Assembly (NCBI GenBank): GCA_902780385.1
Contig: CACZFF010000001.1
Coordinates: forward strand, 42,326-106,325
Length of the DNA: 64,000 bases
Reading direction: 5' to 3'
From: an uncultured Lachnospiraceae bacterium
GTDB taxonomy: Bacteria > Bacillota > Clostridia > Lachnospirales > Lachnospiraceae
Part shown: positions 42,427-51,784 of the stretch, piece after piece
Layout: the number at the start of each line of letters is the position of its first letter
How positions within the stretch are numbered: position 1 is the first letter of the stretch
Translations under genes and position numbers: made by a program
Notes under the pieces: model-generated
The model's database searches: none
The model's input: only the letters and a program-made list of their open reading frames with translations
Told to the model about the DNA's origin: nothing

Positions 42427-42581
42427 GTTACAGTACAGACCCATCTGAAACTCGAGGCGTTTTTCGCGGGTTTTTCGCGAAAAACCCGAGTTCAACGGCG
42501 CGCGGTGCACGCGAAGCGTATTGGAATCACCGCGCGCAAGCGTTACATGTCCACGCCCTTCGAGGGGGCGTGGACAGTAAA
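42427..42581. repeat. Interspersed palindromic repeat, copy 3
   Basis: Starts GTTACAGTACAGACCCATCTG and contains the same CTCGAGG-TTTTTCGCG arm, ACGGCGCGCGG arm and CACGCCCTTCGAGGGGGCGTG hairpin as the copy at 8511. Confidence 0.85.
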
Positions 42582-42631
42582 GACTAATGTGCACTGGTTT
42601 TAGGGACTGAAGGGAGGTGTGCAGATTACAT

Positions 42632-43171
42632 ATGGCTGATTCTGAAAAATATATCGGCACGCCGAACGGAATAGTCCTCTGCGTAGACAATTGCCAGGGA
42701 CATGCGGTCAAAGGCCGGTTTTATCATGCTTACAGCAAGAGTGCGGTTGGCTTTGAAAATGAAGACCAGCTCATGTTCGGGATGGAGGAATTTTTTGATT
42801 CAATCAATTATCCATATCCGGCGAACACGGTCCGATCCTTTGCAGAAACAAAAAGGAAAGGAAAAAAACAGGTTAATCAGGATGACAGCAGTTGGTCAAG
42901 CAGGAAGCTGCGGATGAACAGTCGTTTAAAAAAGAGGGAAAAAGTAATGGAAGACCAGGAACTCCTGAACATGCATGGTGATATGGGATCTTTTATCGTC
43001 CGGGTTCAAAACAGACAGAACAGCAGTATGCAGGGCCGCATTACCTGGGTGGAAAAAAACAAGACGATTCGTTTCCGGTCTGCCTGGGAAATGATCCGTC
43101 TGATCAACAGCGCGATTGATATTGACAAACAAAAACCGGAAGACGGGAGTGAACTTCCAAGCTGGGAGTGA
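42632..43171 (+). CDS. Uncharacterised protein (179 aa)
   Basis: Not recognised. The soluble protein has a beta-rich opening (NGIVLCVDNCQGHAVKGRFYHAY), a middle acidic helix, a basic linker around 85-110 (KRKGKKQVNQ, RLKKREK) and a C-terminal part GSFIVRVQNRQNSSMQGRITW followed by FRSAWEMIRLINSAID. Two small domains joined by a basic linker are likely. GGGAGG lies 13 bases before ATG 42632. A terminator follows, so it is a single-gene unit. Confidence 0.72.
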   Translation: MADSEKYIGTPNGIVLCVDNCQGHAVKGRFYHAYSKSAVGFENEDQLMFGMEEFFDSINYPYPANTVRSFAETKRKGKKQVNQDDSSWSSRKLRMNSRLKKREKVMEDQELLNMHGDMGSFIVRVQNRQNSSMQGRITWVEKNKTIRFRSAWEMIRLINSAIDIDKQKPEDGSELPSWE

Positions 43172-43197
43172 CTTTTTACTGCGGTTATAAGACTTAG

Positions 43198-43227
43198 GAG
43201 CCTGGGATCATCCCCGGCTCTTTTTTT
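43198..43227 (+). terminator. Rho-independent terminator
   Basis: GAGCCTGGGATCATCCCCGGCTC forms a hairpin with a four-base loop and one mismatch, followed by seven T. Confidence 0.88.
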
Positions 43228-43369
43228 GATATTTTTACATGTTTTGCAGCAGTTCTTTTTTTTTATCTGAAATCCAAGGTAGACGGTTTGGGATGAAAAT
43301 GGTATCCTATAAGTTGTCTGTTATAATCAGAAACAATATAAAGAGATTCAGCAGAGAGGAATTTTCAGG

Positions 43370-44257
43370 ATGGTTCTTTTTGGAAAACATAAAATGGAAC
43401 GCAATGATCCGTGCTGGTGCGGCAGCGGCCGCAAATATAAGTCCTGCCATATGCGTTTTGATGAGAAGCTGAGGCAGTACCAGCTCGCGGGCGCGATCGT
43501 TCCGGATCACAGCCTGCTCAAGACACAGGAGCATGTTGACGGGATCAAGAAAAGTGCCGAGATCAATATGGCCTGCCTTGATGCGGTGACGAAGGAAATT
43601 GCCGCCGGTATGCCCACAGAAGATATTGACCGCATCGTATATGAGACCACCGTCAATATGGGCGGTATTCCTGCGCCTCTCCATTATGAAGGTTTTCCCA
43701 AGAGTGTCTGCACATCCATCAACGAGGAAGTCTGCCACGGAATTCCGGATACAAAGCACATTCTTAAAGACGGCGACATTGTCAATGTCGACTGCTCGAC
43801 CATTTTGAACGGTTATTTTTCCGATTCTTCCCGAATGTTCTGCATCGGCGAAGTCTCTCCTGAAAAAAGGCGCCTGGTCGAGGTGACAAAGGAATGCGTA
43901 CAGATCGGACTTGAGAACGTTATTCCGTGGACATATCTCGGGGATATGGGCAGCAAAGTCCATGCCCACGCTGTAGAAAACGGCTATTCTGTCGTCCGGG
44001 AGATCGGCGGCCACGGCATCGGTCTGGAGTTTCACGAAGATCCGTTCGTAAGCTATGTCTCCGAACCCGGCACGGAAATGCTCATGGTGCCAGGCATGGT
44101 ATTTACCATTGAGCCCATGGTGAACATGGGAACAGACAGGATTTTCCAGGATGCCAATAATGGATGGACCATCTATACGCAGGACGGCAAACCCTCCGCC
44201 CAGTGGGAGATCCAGGTGCTGGTAACCGATAAGGGTGCCGAGGTGTTGTGCTGGTGA
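43370..44257 (+). CDS. map: Methionine aminopeptidase with N-terminal SEC-C zinc motif
   Basis: The enzyme removes the initiator methionine from new proteins. The N-terminus carries a SEC-C motif (NDPCWCGSGRKYKSCH, residues ~12-27), found in bacterial MAP1c-type enzymes and thought to aid ribosome binding. The catalytic core (about 45-295) shows the metal ligands in NVDCSTILNGYFSDSS, GGHGIG, FTIEPMV and WEIQVLV. A TATAAT at 43322 fits a -10 box. GAGAGGAATTTTCAGG precedes ATG 43370. It is followed by metG 66 bases later. Confidence 0.96.
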   Translation: MVLFGKHKMERNDPCWCGSGRKYKSCHMRFDEKLRQYQLAGAIVPDHSLLKTQEHVDGIKKSAEINMACLDAVTKEIAAGMPTEDIDRIVYETTVNMGGIPAPLHYEGFPKSVCTSINEEVCHGIPDTKHILKDGDIVNVDCSTILNGYFSDSSRMFCIGEVSPEKRRLVEVTKECVQIGLENVIPWTYLGDMGSKVHAHAVENGYSVVREIGGHGIGLEFHEDPFVSYVSEPGTEMLMVPGMVFTIEPMVNMGTDRIFQDANNGWTIYTQDGKPSAQWEIQVLVTDKGAEVLCW

Positions 44258-44323
44258 GTATCTTTAGCAGCGGAGGCTTCACCCTCCGCCAAACTACTCT
44301 TCTGAAGAGGGAGGTATATAGTT

Positions 44324-46381
44324 ATGCAAGATAAAGGAAAATATTATATTACAACTGCGATTGCGTACACGTCCGGTAAGCCGCATATCGGCAATACTTA
44401 TGAGATTATTCTCGCGGACTGTATCGCGCGTTATAAGAGAGCAGACGGGTTCGATGTCCGATTTATGACCGGTTCTGACGAGCACGGTCAGAAGATCGAG
44501 TCCAGAGCCGCCCGCGCCGGCAAGAGCCCCAAGGCATTTGTCGATGAGGTTGCAGGCGAGATCAAGCGTCTCTGGGATCTTGTGGGCACATCCTATGACC
44601 GTTTCATCCGCACGACGGATCCGGATCACGAGCGCCAGATTCAGAAGATCTTCAAGAAGCTCTATGACCAGGGCGACATTTATCTCGGACACTACAGCGG
44701 CATGTACTGCCAGGAGTGTGAGGCCTTCTATACCCCTTCCCAGATTGAGGAAGAGGGCAAGTGTCCTGTTTGCGGCAGCCTGGTCCACGAGGCCCAGGAG
44801 GATGCCTATTTCTTCCGTATGAAAAAATATGCGGACAGGCTGATCGAGCATATCAATACGCATCCCGAGTTTATCCAGCCCGTCTCCCGCAAGAACGAGA
44901 TGATGAACAATTTCCTGCTGCCCGGACTGCAGGATCTGTGTGTCTCCCGCTCTTCCTTCACATGGGGAATCCCGGTGGACTTTGCGCCCGGCCACGTCGT
45001 ATATGTCTGGCTCGACGCGCTGAGCAACTATATCACCGGCCTGGGATACGATGCGGACGGCAACAGCGATCCGCTTTTCGACAAGTACTGGCCCGCTGAC
45101 CTGCACCTGATCGGCAAGGATATCGTACGTTTCCACACCATTTACTGGCCTATCTTCCTGATGGCTCTTGGTGTGGAGCTTCCCAAACAGGTCTTCGGCC
45201 ATCCCTGGCTTCTGCAGGGCGGCGAGAAAATGTCCAAGACTAAGGGCAATGTCATCTACGCAGATGACCTTGTAGATATCTTCGGCGTGGATGCAGTCCG
45301 TTACTTTGTTGTCCACGAGATGCCTTATGAGAACGACGGCGTGATCACCTGGGAGCTGGTCGTAGAGCGCATCAACTCTGATCTGGCCAATACCCTCGGA
45401 AACCTGGTCAACAGAACCATCGCCATGAGCAACAAATATCTTGGCGGCACTGTAAAGGACACCGGCTCTTTCGCAGGCCTGACCGATGAGGAAGCCGCGA
45501 AAGCCAAGGCATTTGACGAGGATCTCAAAGCCCTTGTCACAGCAGCTTACGGCAAGGTGGAGAAGAAGATGGACGAGATCCGCGCGGCGGATGCCCTGAC
45601 GGAGATCTTCACTGTCTTCAAACGCCTGAACAAATATATTGACGAGACCGAGCCCTGGATCCTGGGCCGCGACGAAGCAAAGAAAGAGCGTCTCTCCACA
45701 GTTCTTTATAACCTTGTGGAAGGCATCACCATGGGCGTTTCCCTGCTGGCACCTTTCATGCCTGAGACCGCAGAGAAGACTGTGAATATGCTCGGTACCA
45801 GTATCCGTGATTTCGAGACCCTCGGCAGTTTCGGTGCAGACGGCGGAGAATTCCACGTCACCGACAAGCCCGAAATCCTCTTCGCTCGCCTTGATACAAA
45901 GGAAGTGATGAAGAAGGTCGAAGTCATCATGGAGAAACAGCGCGCAGCAGCTGCGGCTGAAGCAGCAGCGGATGCAGCCGAGGCGGCTGCAAAGGACGGC
46001 GCTGTTGAAGAGAAGACCGAGGAGGCTGTTCCCGAAGTTGAGAAGAAACCGGAAGTCAGCATCGATGATTTTGCCAGGTGCCAGTTCCAGGTCGGCGAGA
46101 TCATTGCCTGTGAAGCAGTCAAAAAGTCCAAAAAGCTACTCTGCTCCCAGGTAAAGATCGGATCTGAAGTGCGCCAGATTGTCTCCGGAATCCGCAAGTA
46201 CTACACACCTGAAGAAATGGTAGGCAAAAAGGTCATGGTCATCACCAACCTCAAGCCCGCGAAACTGGCAGGACTCATGTCCGAGGGCATGATCCTCTGC
46301 GCGGAGGCTCCCGACGGAAGCCTTGCCCTGATGACACCGGAAGCCGGTAAGGATATCCCCGCCGGCAGTGAGATCGGCTGA
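44324..46381 (+). CDS. metG: Methionyl-tRNA synthetase
   Basis: Class I aminoacyl-tRNA synthetase charging tRNA-Met. HIGN (21-24) and KMSKT (302-306) are the two ATP-binding signatures. A zinc knuckle is seen in MYCQECEAFYTP and KCPVCG. Beyond an anticodon-binding helical domain lies a charged Ala/Glu-rich linker (about 540-580) and a C-terminal tRNA-binding EMAP/Trbp domain (about 585-685, ending DIPAGSEIG). GAGGGAGG precedes ATG 44324. The upstream 66 bases hold no T-box. Confidence 0.97.
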   Translation: MQDKGKYYITTAIAYTSGKPHIGNTYEIILADCIARYKRADGFDVRFMTGSDEHGQKIESRAARAGKSPKAFVDEVAGEIKRLWDLVGTSYDRFIRTTDPDHERQIQKIFKKLYDQGDIYLGHYSGMYCQECEAFYTPSQIEEEGKCPVCGSLVHEAQEDAYFFRMKKYADRLIEHINTHPEFIQPVSRKNEMMNNFLLPGLQDLCVSRSSFTWGIPVDFAPGHVVYVWLDALSNYITGLGYDADGNSDPLFDKYWPADLHLIGKDIVRFHTIYWPIFLMALGVELPKQVFGHPWLLQGGEKMSKTKGNVIYADDLVDIFGVDAVRYFVVHEMPYENDGVITWELVVERINSDLANTLGNLVNRTIAMSNKYLGGTVKDTGSFAGLTDEEAAKAKAFDEDLKALVTAAYGKVEKKMDEIRAADALTEIFTVFKRLNKYIDETEPWILGRDEAKKERLSTVLYNLVEGITMGVSLLAPFMPETAEKTVNMLGTSIRDFETLGSFGADGGEFHVTDKPEILFARLDTKEVMKKVEVIMEKQRAAAAAEAAADAAEAAAKDGAVEEKTEEAVPEVEKKPEVSIDDFARCQFQVGEIIACEAVKKSKKLLCSQVKIGSEVRQIVSGIRKYYTPEEMVGKKVMVITNLKPAKLAGLMSEGMILCAEAPDGSLALMTPEAGKDIPAGSEIG

Positions 46382-46479
46382 TCAGAAGTAAAATTACATA
46401 TTGTATTTGACTTTACTTGAAAGACTGTGGGACATGGGCTTAACTCGTGTCCCATAGCTTATTCTTGAAAGGAGATGGC

Positions 46480-46950
46480 ATGGGAAGATTAAAAGATCTC
46501 AGAAATTATGTGGACGCAGAGATTAACCGCATGGAGAATGTCGATAAACGCACCGGAGCGATCGCGCATCTGTACGGGGTTTCTCTTGCCGCAGCCATGA
46601 TCGCGCAAAAGCGCGGACTGGACGCGGAGCTTCTCTCGATGGCGGCTATGCTGCATGATCTGCATGCCTATAAGTCGGGTTCTTATGATGACCATGCACA
46701 TAAGGGAGCGGATCTTGCAAGGCAGATCCTGGGAGAACTTGGTCTGACAAACGAAGAAGAGACAGAACTCATCTGTTCCGCGATCTATCATCATGACGAT
46801 AAACTGGTCGTGGACAGCCCCATGGACGAAGCACTGAAAGATGCGGATGTGATCCATCACTGCATGAATGACCTCTCTAAAGCTGTGAAAGAGAAGGAGC
46901 AGGCCAGGTTCACGGCTCTTTGCGAAGAATTCGGAATGCAGCACGCGTAA
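46480..46950 (+). CDS. HD-domain phosphohydrolase
   Basis: The 156-residue protein has the HD metal-binding pattern: H21-region (GAIAHLYG), AMLHDLHAY, DDHAHKGADLA and an IYHHDDK element. These place it in the small HD superfamily hydrolases that act on nucleotides or phosphoesters; the substrate is unknown. AAAGGAG precedes ATG 46480. It is not of the YqeK tetraphosphatase type with certainty. Confidence 0.85.
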   Translation: MGRLKDLRNYVDAEINRMENVDKRTGAIAHLYGVSLAAAMIAQKRGLDAELLSMAAMLHDLHAYKSGSYDDHAHKGADLARQILGELGLTNEEETELICSAIYHHDDKLVVDSPMDEALKDADVIHHCMNDLSKAVKEKEQARFTALCEEFGMQHA

Positions 46951-47052
46951 GATGCGGAACGTGCGTAACAGCGCGTAGTTTGTTCATATATGTTTGCGGG
47001 CACTCGCCCGTGACCGCAGATATGAAAGCAGTCTTGCATTGAGGAAGAAAAG

Positions 47053-47871
47053 ATGAAGTATCAAAAGAAAGTGCGCTGCAGCCTGTCCGGGAGCGGAAAA
47101 AACGGCCGAAACAAAGCTTTTGACTCCCGTGAGCGGTCTGTCGGTAAATTTGCTCGTCGGAGTATCGTTTTTTCTTTGATCATGACCATTTTTTTAACCG
47201 GAACGGGTTTGACTGATCTGACGGGTATGACTGGTATGACCGGTCCGTCGTGCAGCAATGGTCCGGCTGCCTCTGCAGTGCAGGCATTAGCGGCAGTCCC
47301 GGCGGTTTCCACTGAGGCAGCGGTCAGGCGGAACGGCCGGGCTTCATTTGCAGACAAGGCGGATCCGGTCCTGCAGAAAGCAGAAAAAAAAGCTGCTTCT
47401 GGCAAAAGCATCTGGGACAAGATCAAAGAGAAACTTCCGGATATAGACCTGCCCGAGATAAGTTTCTCCGAATTTGATGGAAAGGCCGAAAAAGAAAAGC
47501 TCCGCGAAGCGGTCAGAGAGATGGATGAAATAGGAATTTCTCCAGAGAAGCTCGTGCAGCGGGCATGGAAATTCCTGAACCGTAAGGATAATCAGGAAAA
47601 GATCAAAAAAACTTCCGAAGATGTCCGCGACCGTGTGCAGAATGCAGCCGAAGAGACCGGCAAAAATGAAGCTGTAAAGAAGGTCTCGGAGGAGGCGGGA
47701 AAGACGGCGGACAAGGTCAGGGAAGAAACGGGAGAAGCGGCTGAGAAGGCTGCAAAGGAAATCGCGGACCGAGCGGTCCAGAAGGCTGCAGAGGAAGCTG
47801 GGAAGGCTGCTCAAAAGGCCGCACACGAGGCAATAGAGGAAGCCGGGAAGGCTGTCGGACAGGAGAAATAA
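47053..47871 (+). CDS. Membrane-anchored, Ala/Lys/Glu-rich helical-repeat protein
   Basis: A basic N-terminus and a membrane or signal segment (about 36-60, ending in TGMTGMTGPS) precede a long amphipathic helical region. The C-terminal ~90 residues repeat the pattern EEAGKAA-K-A, as in apolipoprotein-like or LEA-like proteins (KAAKEIADRAVQKAAEEAGKA). GAGGAAG lies ahead of ATG 47053. The next gene starts on the base after its stop, so the two are translationally linked. Function unknown. Confidence 0.75.
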   Translation: MKYQKKVRCSLSGSGKNGRNKAFDSRERSVGKFARRSIVFSLIMTIFLTGTGLTDLTGMTGMTGPSCSNGPAASAVQALAAVPAVSTEAAVRRNGRASFADKADPVLQKAEKKAASGKSIWDKIKEKLPDIDLPEISFSEFDGKAEKEKLREAVREMDEIGISPEKLVQRAWKFLNRKDNQEKIKKTSEDVRDRVQNAAEETGKNEAVKKVSEEAGKTADKVREETGEAAEKAAKEIADRAVQKAAEEAGKAAQKAAHEAIEEAGKAVGQEK

Positions 47872-48540
47872 ATGCGAATATTCAATGCGGATAGTCCGCT
47901 GATGGAAGGACTCTCAAAGATCACAGATCTGGTGATCCTGAATCTGGTGGTACTTGTGTGCTGCCTGCCTGTCATTACGGCAGGGGCGGCTTTGACGGGC
48001 ATGCACTATGTGCTGCTCAAAATGGTGCGGAATGAGGAAGGTTATATCGTCCGCAGCTATTTTAAATCCTTTAAGCAGAACTTCCTGCAGGCGACGGGTA
48101 TGTGGATGATTTTTCTGGCAGTGGGAATCCTGTTTTTGCTTGATCTGCGGCTGAGCGGAGGAGCGGCGGGAACTGCAATTAAGCTGCCGGTGGTATTCCG
48201 CTACCTGCTGATTGCCGGCGGCATCTACATTTTTATGATTTACCTGTATGCATTTCCCCTTCTCTCCCGCTATACCAATACTGTTTTGGGCACACTGAGG
48301 AACGCTGCCGTGCTGACAGTTGCTTCATTTCCCCGCACGATTGCCATGATTGTGGCAACAATAGCAATGCCGCTGATCGTCTGGCTTTTTAAACCGGTCC
48401 TTCCGCTCCTTGTGCTGCTGGGTATTTCCGGACCCGGATATATCTGCGCCCTGCTCTACAGTCCTGTTTTTGAGAAGATCGAAGCAAATGCAAAAGGGCA
48501 GGACAAGCAGGGGGATCAAGCCGAAGCGGAAGAGGATTAG
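47872..48540 (+). CDS. DUF624 family membrane protein
   Basis: The 222-residue protein shows the DUF624 pattern: NADSPLMEGLSKITDLVILNLV at the start, five or six membrane segments, and YLYAFPLLSRY in the middle. Members (YesL type) commonly accompany carbohydrate ABC transporters; here the MsmX/UgpC gene lies 438 bases downstream. No ribosome site is visible other than inside the previous gene's end (GGACAGGAG). Confidence 0.85.
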   Translation: MRIFNADSPLMEGLSKITDLVILNLVVLVCCLPVITAGAALTGMHYVLLKMVRNEEGYIVRSYFKSFKQNFLQATGMWMIFLAVGILFLLDLRLSGGAAGTAIKLPVVFRYLLIAGGIYIFMIYLYAFPLLSRYTNTVLGTLRNAAVLTVASFPRTIAMIVATIAMPLIVWLFKPVLPLLVLLGISGPGYICALLYSPVFEKIEANAKGQDKQGDQAEAEED

Positions 48541-48546
48541 AATCTC

Positions 48547-48654
48547 AATGCCTGTAAAGAGATTTTCAATCTCTGCAAATACAATACCGGTAAAGGGATT
48601 CTCCAGGCCTGCAAATACAATGCCGGTAAAGGGATTCTCCAGGTCTGCAAATAC
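48547..48654. repeat. Three tandem 36-bp units
   Basis: Each unit follows AATGCC(T/G)GTAAAG(A/G)GATT, then TCT/TTC...CTGCAAATAC. Units start at 48547, 48583 and 48619. In one frame they read as 12-residue repeats (MPVKxFSxxANT), but no start or ribosome site supports translation. Confidence 0.85.
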
Positions 48655-48744
48655 TCGTGCAGGCATGGCCTTCTGTCGGCTTTTATCCGATGTTTATTTG
48701 TGCATTTGACAATTTGACGAAAAAGGAAATAGAAAATATACAGA

Positions 48745-48778
48745 ATGACGGCTCACGGGGCCGTCATTTTTGTTTTTG
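48745..48778 (+). terminator. Rho-independent terminator
   Basis: ATGACGGCTCACGGGGCCGTCAT is followed by TTTTTGTTTTTG. Confidence 0.88.
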
Positions 48779-48978
48779 TTAAATAGGAAGACGGGAATCG
48801 GGAAGTATTTTTGGTGAGGCGTGCCATGGCAGGAGACAGGGATTTATCGTATACTGTTTATCGTTAAAGTAATATTGTGACAAACCGGACACTTAAAAAC
48901 GGATATTAGCATTCCCGGTTCAAGCTCCGGGGCTGTAAATGTAAAGAGAATCTTATATAGAATAGCGAGGAGGAAGAA

Positions 48979-50088
48979 ATGGCAAGTTTATCTCTGAAGA
49001 ATGTCAACAAGGTATATCCCAATGGTTTCCAGGCTGTTAAGGATTTCAACATGGAAATCGCTGACAAGGAATTCATCATTTTCGTCGGTCCTTCGGGCTG
49101 CGGCAAATCCACCACACTTCGTATGATCGCAGGTCTTGAAGATATCAGCTCCGGTGAGTTCTACATCGACGGCAAGCTCATGAACGACGTTGAGCCCAAG
49201 GACAGAGATATTGCAATGGTCTTCCAGAACTATGCTCTGTATCCTCATATGTCCGTTTATGACAACATGGCATTCGGTCTGAAGCTCCGCAAGGTTCCCA
49301 AGGATGAGATCGACAAGGCAGTAAAAGAGGCAGCAAAGATCCTTGACCTGTCCCATCTCCTTGACCGTAAGCCGAAGGCTCTTTCCGGCGGCCAGAGACA
49401 GCGTGTCGCCATGGGCCGTGCAATCGTCAGAAGCCCCAAGGTATTCCTCATGGACGAGCCTCTGTCCAACCTGGATGCCAAGCTCCGTGTTCAGATGAGA
49501 ACCGAGATCGCCAAGCTCCACCAGAGACTGGGAACCACCATCATCTACGTCACACATGACCAGACCGAGGCTATGACTCTGGGAACCAGAATCGTTGTTA
49601 TGAAGGACGGTATCGTTCAGCAGATCGATTCCCCTCAGAACCTCTATGACAACCCCTGCAACCTCTTCGTCGCAGGCTTCATGGGATCCCCTCAGATGAA
49701 CTTCCTGGATGCAACCGCAAGGATTTCTCAGGGCAAGGCTTATCTCGAACTCGACGGCGAGAGCATCGAGCTTCCTGCTGACAAGGCGAAGCCCATGATC
49801 GACGGCAACTACAACGGCAAGCAGGTTATCCTGGGAATCCGTCCCGAAGATATTCTGGCTTCCCCTGAGGCTCTTGAGAAGGCTGCTTATAAGTTCAACG
49901 CGACCTGCAACGTCTACGAGCTGCTCGGCGCTGAAGTTTTCCTGTATTTCGATGTTGACGGCAACCCTGTTACCGCCCGTGTCGAGCCCGATACCAAGAT
50001 CCGTCCCGGAAAGAGCATGACCTTCACATTCGACACCAAGAAGATCCACATCTTCGATAAAGAGACTGAGCTGACGATCGCCAACTAA
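48979..50088 (+). CDS. ugpC: MsmX/UgpC-type carbohydrate ABC transporter ATPase
   Basis: The 369-residue protein has Walker A (GPSGCGKST), Q-loop, signature LSGGQRQRVAMGRAI, Walker B (VFLMDEPLSNLDAKLR) and a C-terminal TOBE/MalK regulatory domain. This shared ATPase energises several sugar importers in Firmicutes. There is no permease or binding-protein gene beside it, in line with the shared role. Codon use is strongly biased to C-ending codons (AAC, TTC, ATC), a mark of high expression. GAGGAGGAAG precedes ATG 48979. Confidence 0.95.
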   Translation: MASLSLKNVNKVYPNGFQAVKDFNMEIADKEFIIFVGPSGCGKSTTLRMIAGLEDISSGEFYIDGKLMNDVEPKDRDIAMVFQNYALYPHMSVYDNMAFGLKLRKVPKDEIDKAVKEAAKILDLSHLLDRKPKALSGGQRQRVAMGRAIVRSPKVFLMDEPLSNLDAKLRVQMRTEIAKLHQRLGTTIIYVTHDQTEAMTLGTRIVVMKDGIVQQIDSPQNLYDNPCNLFVAGFMGSPQMNFLDATARISQGKAYLELDGESIELPADKAKPMIDGNYNGKQVILGIRPEDILASPEALEKAAYKFNATCNVYELLGAEVFLYFDVDGNPVTARVEPDTKIRPGKSMTFTFDTKKIHIFDKETELTIAN

Positions 50089-50390
50089 TATTACGGATTC
50101 GGACAATTTCGAAAATATGTATTTGTCCGGTGGGCAGGTGCAGCGTATTCTTGCAATCGGAAAATGAATGTGTACAATAAAAGCAGTGCAGGCGATGGGC
50201 CTGCACTGCTTTTTATGACACGGCCCGTGTGATGAAATTTTCAGCCTTACGACGGACACGGGCTGCCGGTCGATGGAGGGCAGAGAGCGGCGGTGCTGCC
50301 TCTACTCTGTTTTGGACATTGTATAACGTTGCTTAGGCACAATCCGGTCAGGTTGTGACCAGTAACTGTAGAACAGGAACGGGAAAATAT
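50089..50390. other. 302-base intergenic region
   Basis: A strong terminator (50181-50215) is followed by a GC-rich stretch with GACACGGGC/GCCGGTC elements and a TATAAC before the regulator gene. No gene seen. Confidence 0.6.
50181..50215 (+). terminator. Rho-independent terminator after ugpC
   Basis: AAGCAGTGCAGG and CCTGCACTGCTT form a perfect 12-bp stem around a 7-base loop, followed by TTT. Confidence 0.93.
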
Positions 50391-51515
50391 ATGATTACAT
50401 CGCAGATTATTAAAAACTGTCTCGAGGATCTTTGTGCGATCACGCACACGCAGTTTTGTGTACAGGATCTGAACGGAAATATCATTGCGGCGACTCCTGA
50501 AGCAGAGGTGCCGGATGCCGTGATCGTGTCCGGCTTTGCCAATCTGCCTGTGGACAGTCAGATCATCGGGTCGAGTTTTCTGCTCAAGGTGCTGGATGAC
50601 GGAGATCCTGTTTATATACTCACGGCCACAGGTACCGGTGAGCACACTTTTATGGTGGCTAAACTGGCGGTCAGCCAGTTGCAGAGCCTGATCGTCGCCT
50701 ATAAGGAACGGTTGGACAGAGGCAGTTTTTTCCAGAACCTTCTGCTCGATAATCTGCTGACAGTAGATATTTATAATCGGGCGCGCAAACTCCACATCAA
50801 AAGCAACATGCCGCGCGCAGTGATTATTTTCAGTATGGACATGGGAGAAAACGACGCGGGCAGGACCGCCGGTGCGGGTATGGAGGCACAGGCTGCTGCC
50901 GCCCAGATGCTTGCCGGTCTTTTTTCTGCGCAGAGCGGAGATTATCTGACAGAGATCGAGGAGAACAGCGTGATCCTGATCAAATCTCTGGATTCTGCAG
51001 AGGCCTATGAGACGCTTGAGCGCTGTGCCGTTACGGCAGTGGATATGCTCGGAACAGAGGCCATGGTGAGCGCCAGGGCGGCCTATGGAACGATCGTTCC
51101 CGATCTGAAAGATCTGTCCAAGTCCTTTAAGGAAGCCCGCATGGCGATGGATGTCGGCAGGATCTTCTACCCGGGCCGCAGCATTCTTTCCTACAATGAA
51201 CTCGGCATAGGCAGGCTGATCTACCAGCTGCCTGTAAACCTGTGCCAGATGTTCCTGCGGGAAATTTTCGGCGACTATGATCCTTCTTCGATTGATCAGG
51301 AGACCCTCGCGACAATCAAGACCTTCTTTGACAACAACCTCAATGTCTCGGAGACCGCCCGCCAGCTCTTCATCCACAGAAACACTCTTGTCTACCGTAT
51401 GGAAAAGCTGGAAAAGGCAACCGGACTGGATATCCGGACCTTTGAGGATGCAATGACCTTCCGGATCGCACTGATGGTCAGTGAATACATGAAGTTCCTG
51501 GATCGAAGACGCTGA
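50391..51515 (+). CDS. CdaR/PucR-type helix-turn-helix transcriptional regulator
   Basis: ATG 50391 is chosen (GGAACGGGA just upstream); an in-frame GTG at 50355 has no ribosome site. The N-terminal part resembles a sugar-diacid-recognition/GAF-like sensor (ITHTQFCVQDLNGNIIAATPE). The C-terminus is a CdaR/PucR HTH (FFDNNLNVSETARQLFIHRN, then TLVYRMEKLEKATGLDIRTF). This regulator often lies next to msmX/ugpC in Lachnospiraceae, so a role in sugar-transport control is likely. Confidence 0.88.
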   Translation: MITSQIIKNCLEDLCAITHTQFCVQDLNGNIIAATPEAEVPDAVIVSGFANLPVDSQIIGSSFLLKVLDDGDPVYILTATGTGEHTFMVAKLAVSQLQSLIVAYKERLDRGSFFQNLLLDNLLTVDIYNRARKLHIKSNMPRAVIIFSMDMGENDAGRTAGAGMEAQAAAAQMLAGLFSAQSGDYLTEIEENSVILIKSLDSAEAYETLERCAVTAVDMLGTEAMVSARAAYGTIVPDLKDLSKSFKEARMAMDVGRIFYPGRSILSYNELGIGRLIYQLPVNLCQMFLREIFGDYDPSSIDQETLATIKTFFDNNLNVSETARQLFIHRNTLVYRMEKLEKATGLDIRTFEDAMTFRIALMVSEYMKFLDRRR

Positions 51516-51556
51516 GTGTGTGCGGTTTTTGTACTGCCGGATTGAAAAAAGAAAAC

Positions 51557-51612
51557 AACCGGGCAGGAATTGATCAAATCCATGATCGATTCCTGCCCGG
51601 TTTCATTTTATT
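51557..51612. terminator. Bidirectional terminator
   Basis: AACCGGGCAGGAATTGATCA pairs with TGATCGATTCCTGCCCGGTT (one mismatch pair), with A-rich sequence on the left and TTTCATTTTATT on the right. It can serve the regulator gene and the convergent lipoprotein/MATE unit. Confidence 0.9.
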
Positions 51613-51616
51613 CCTC

Positions 51617-51780
51617 GTTACATGTACACGCCCTTTCGAGGGCGTGTACATGTAACGTTGCGAAAATCGCATTCCAACAAAGCTAAGCATTGTCTGCGCT
51701 GCGCGCGCGATTTTCGCCGTTCAACTCGGGTTTTTCGCGAAAAGCGCGCGAAAAACACCTCGCGTTTCAGGTGTGTCTGA
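51617..51780. repeat. Interspersed palindromic repeat, copy 4 (inverted)
   Basis: This is the copy-2/copy-3 element in opposite orientation: the GTTACATGTACACGCCCT hairpin is at the left, and CGCGTTTCAGGTGTGTCTG, the reverse of the CAGACCCACCTGAAAC end, is at the right. It abuts the stop of the lipoprotein gene. Confidence 0.85.
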
Positions 51781-51784
51781 ACTC

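Larger units (their letters stand above)
48541..48978. other. 438-base intergenic region
   Basis: It contains a three-unit 36-bp tandem repeat (48547-48654), a terminator (48745-48778), and the upstream region of the ABC ATPase gene with several AT-rich stretches. No convincing gene is seen. Confidence 0.6.

Noticed and set aside
44257-44323. T-box riboswitch before metG
   Set aside because: Only 66 bases are available and no T-box core or antiterminator is visible.
46426-46462. Hairpin TGGGACA...TGTCCCA as terminator after metG
   Set aside because: Only 7 bp with a long loop and no T-run.
48547-48654. Possible small protein with 12-residue repeats
   Set aside because: No start codon with ribosome site; the frame is only open because of the repeat composition.
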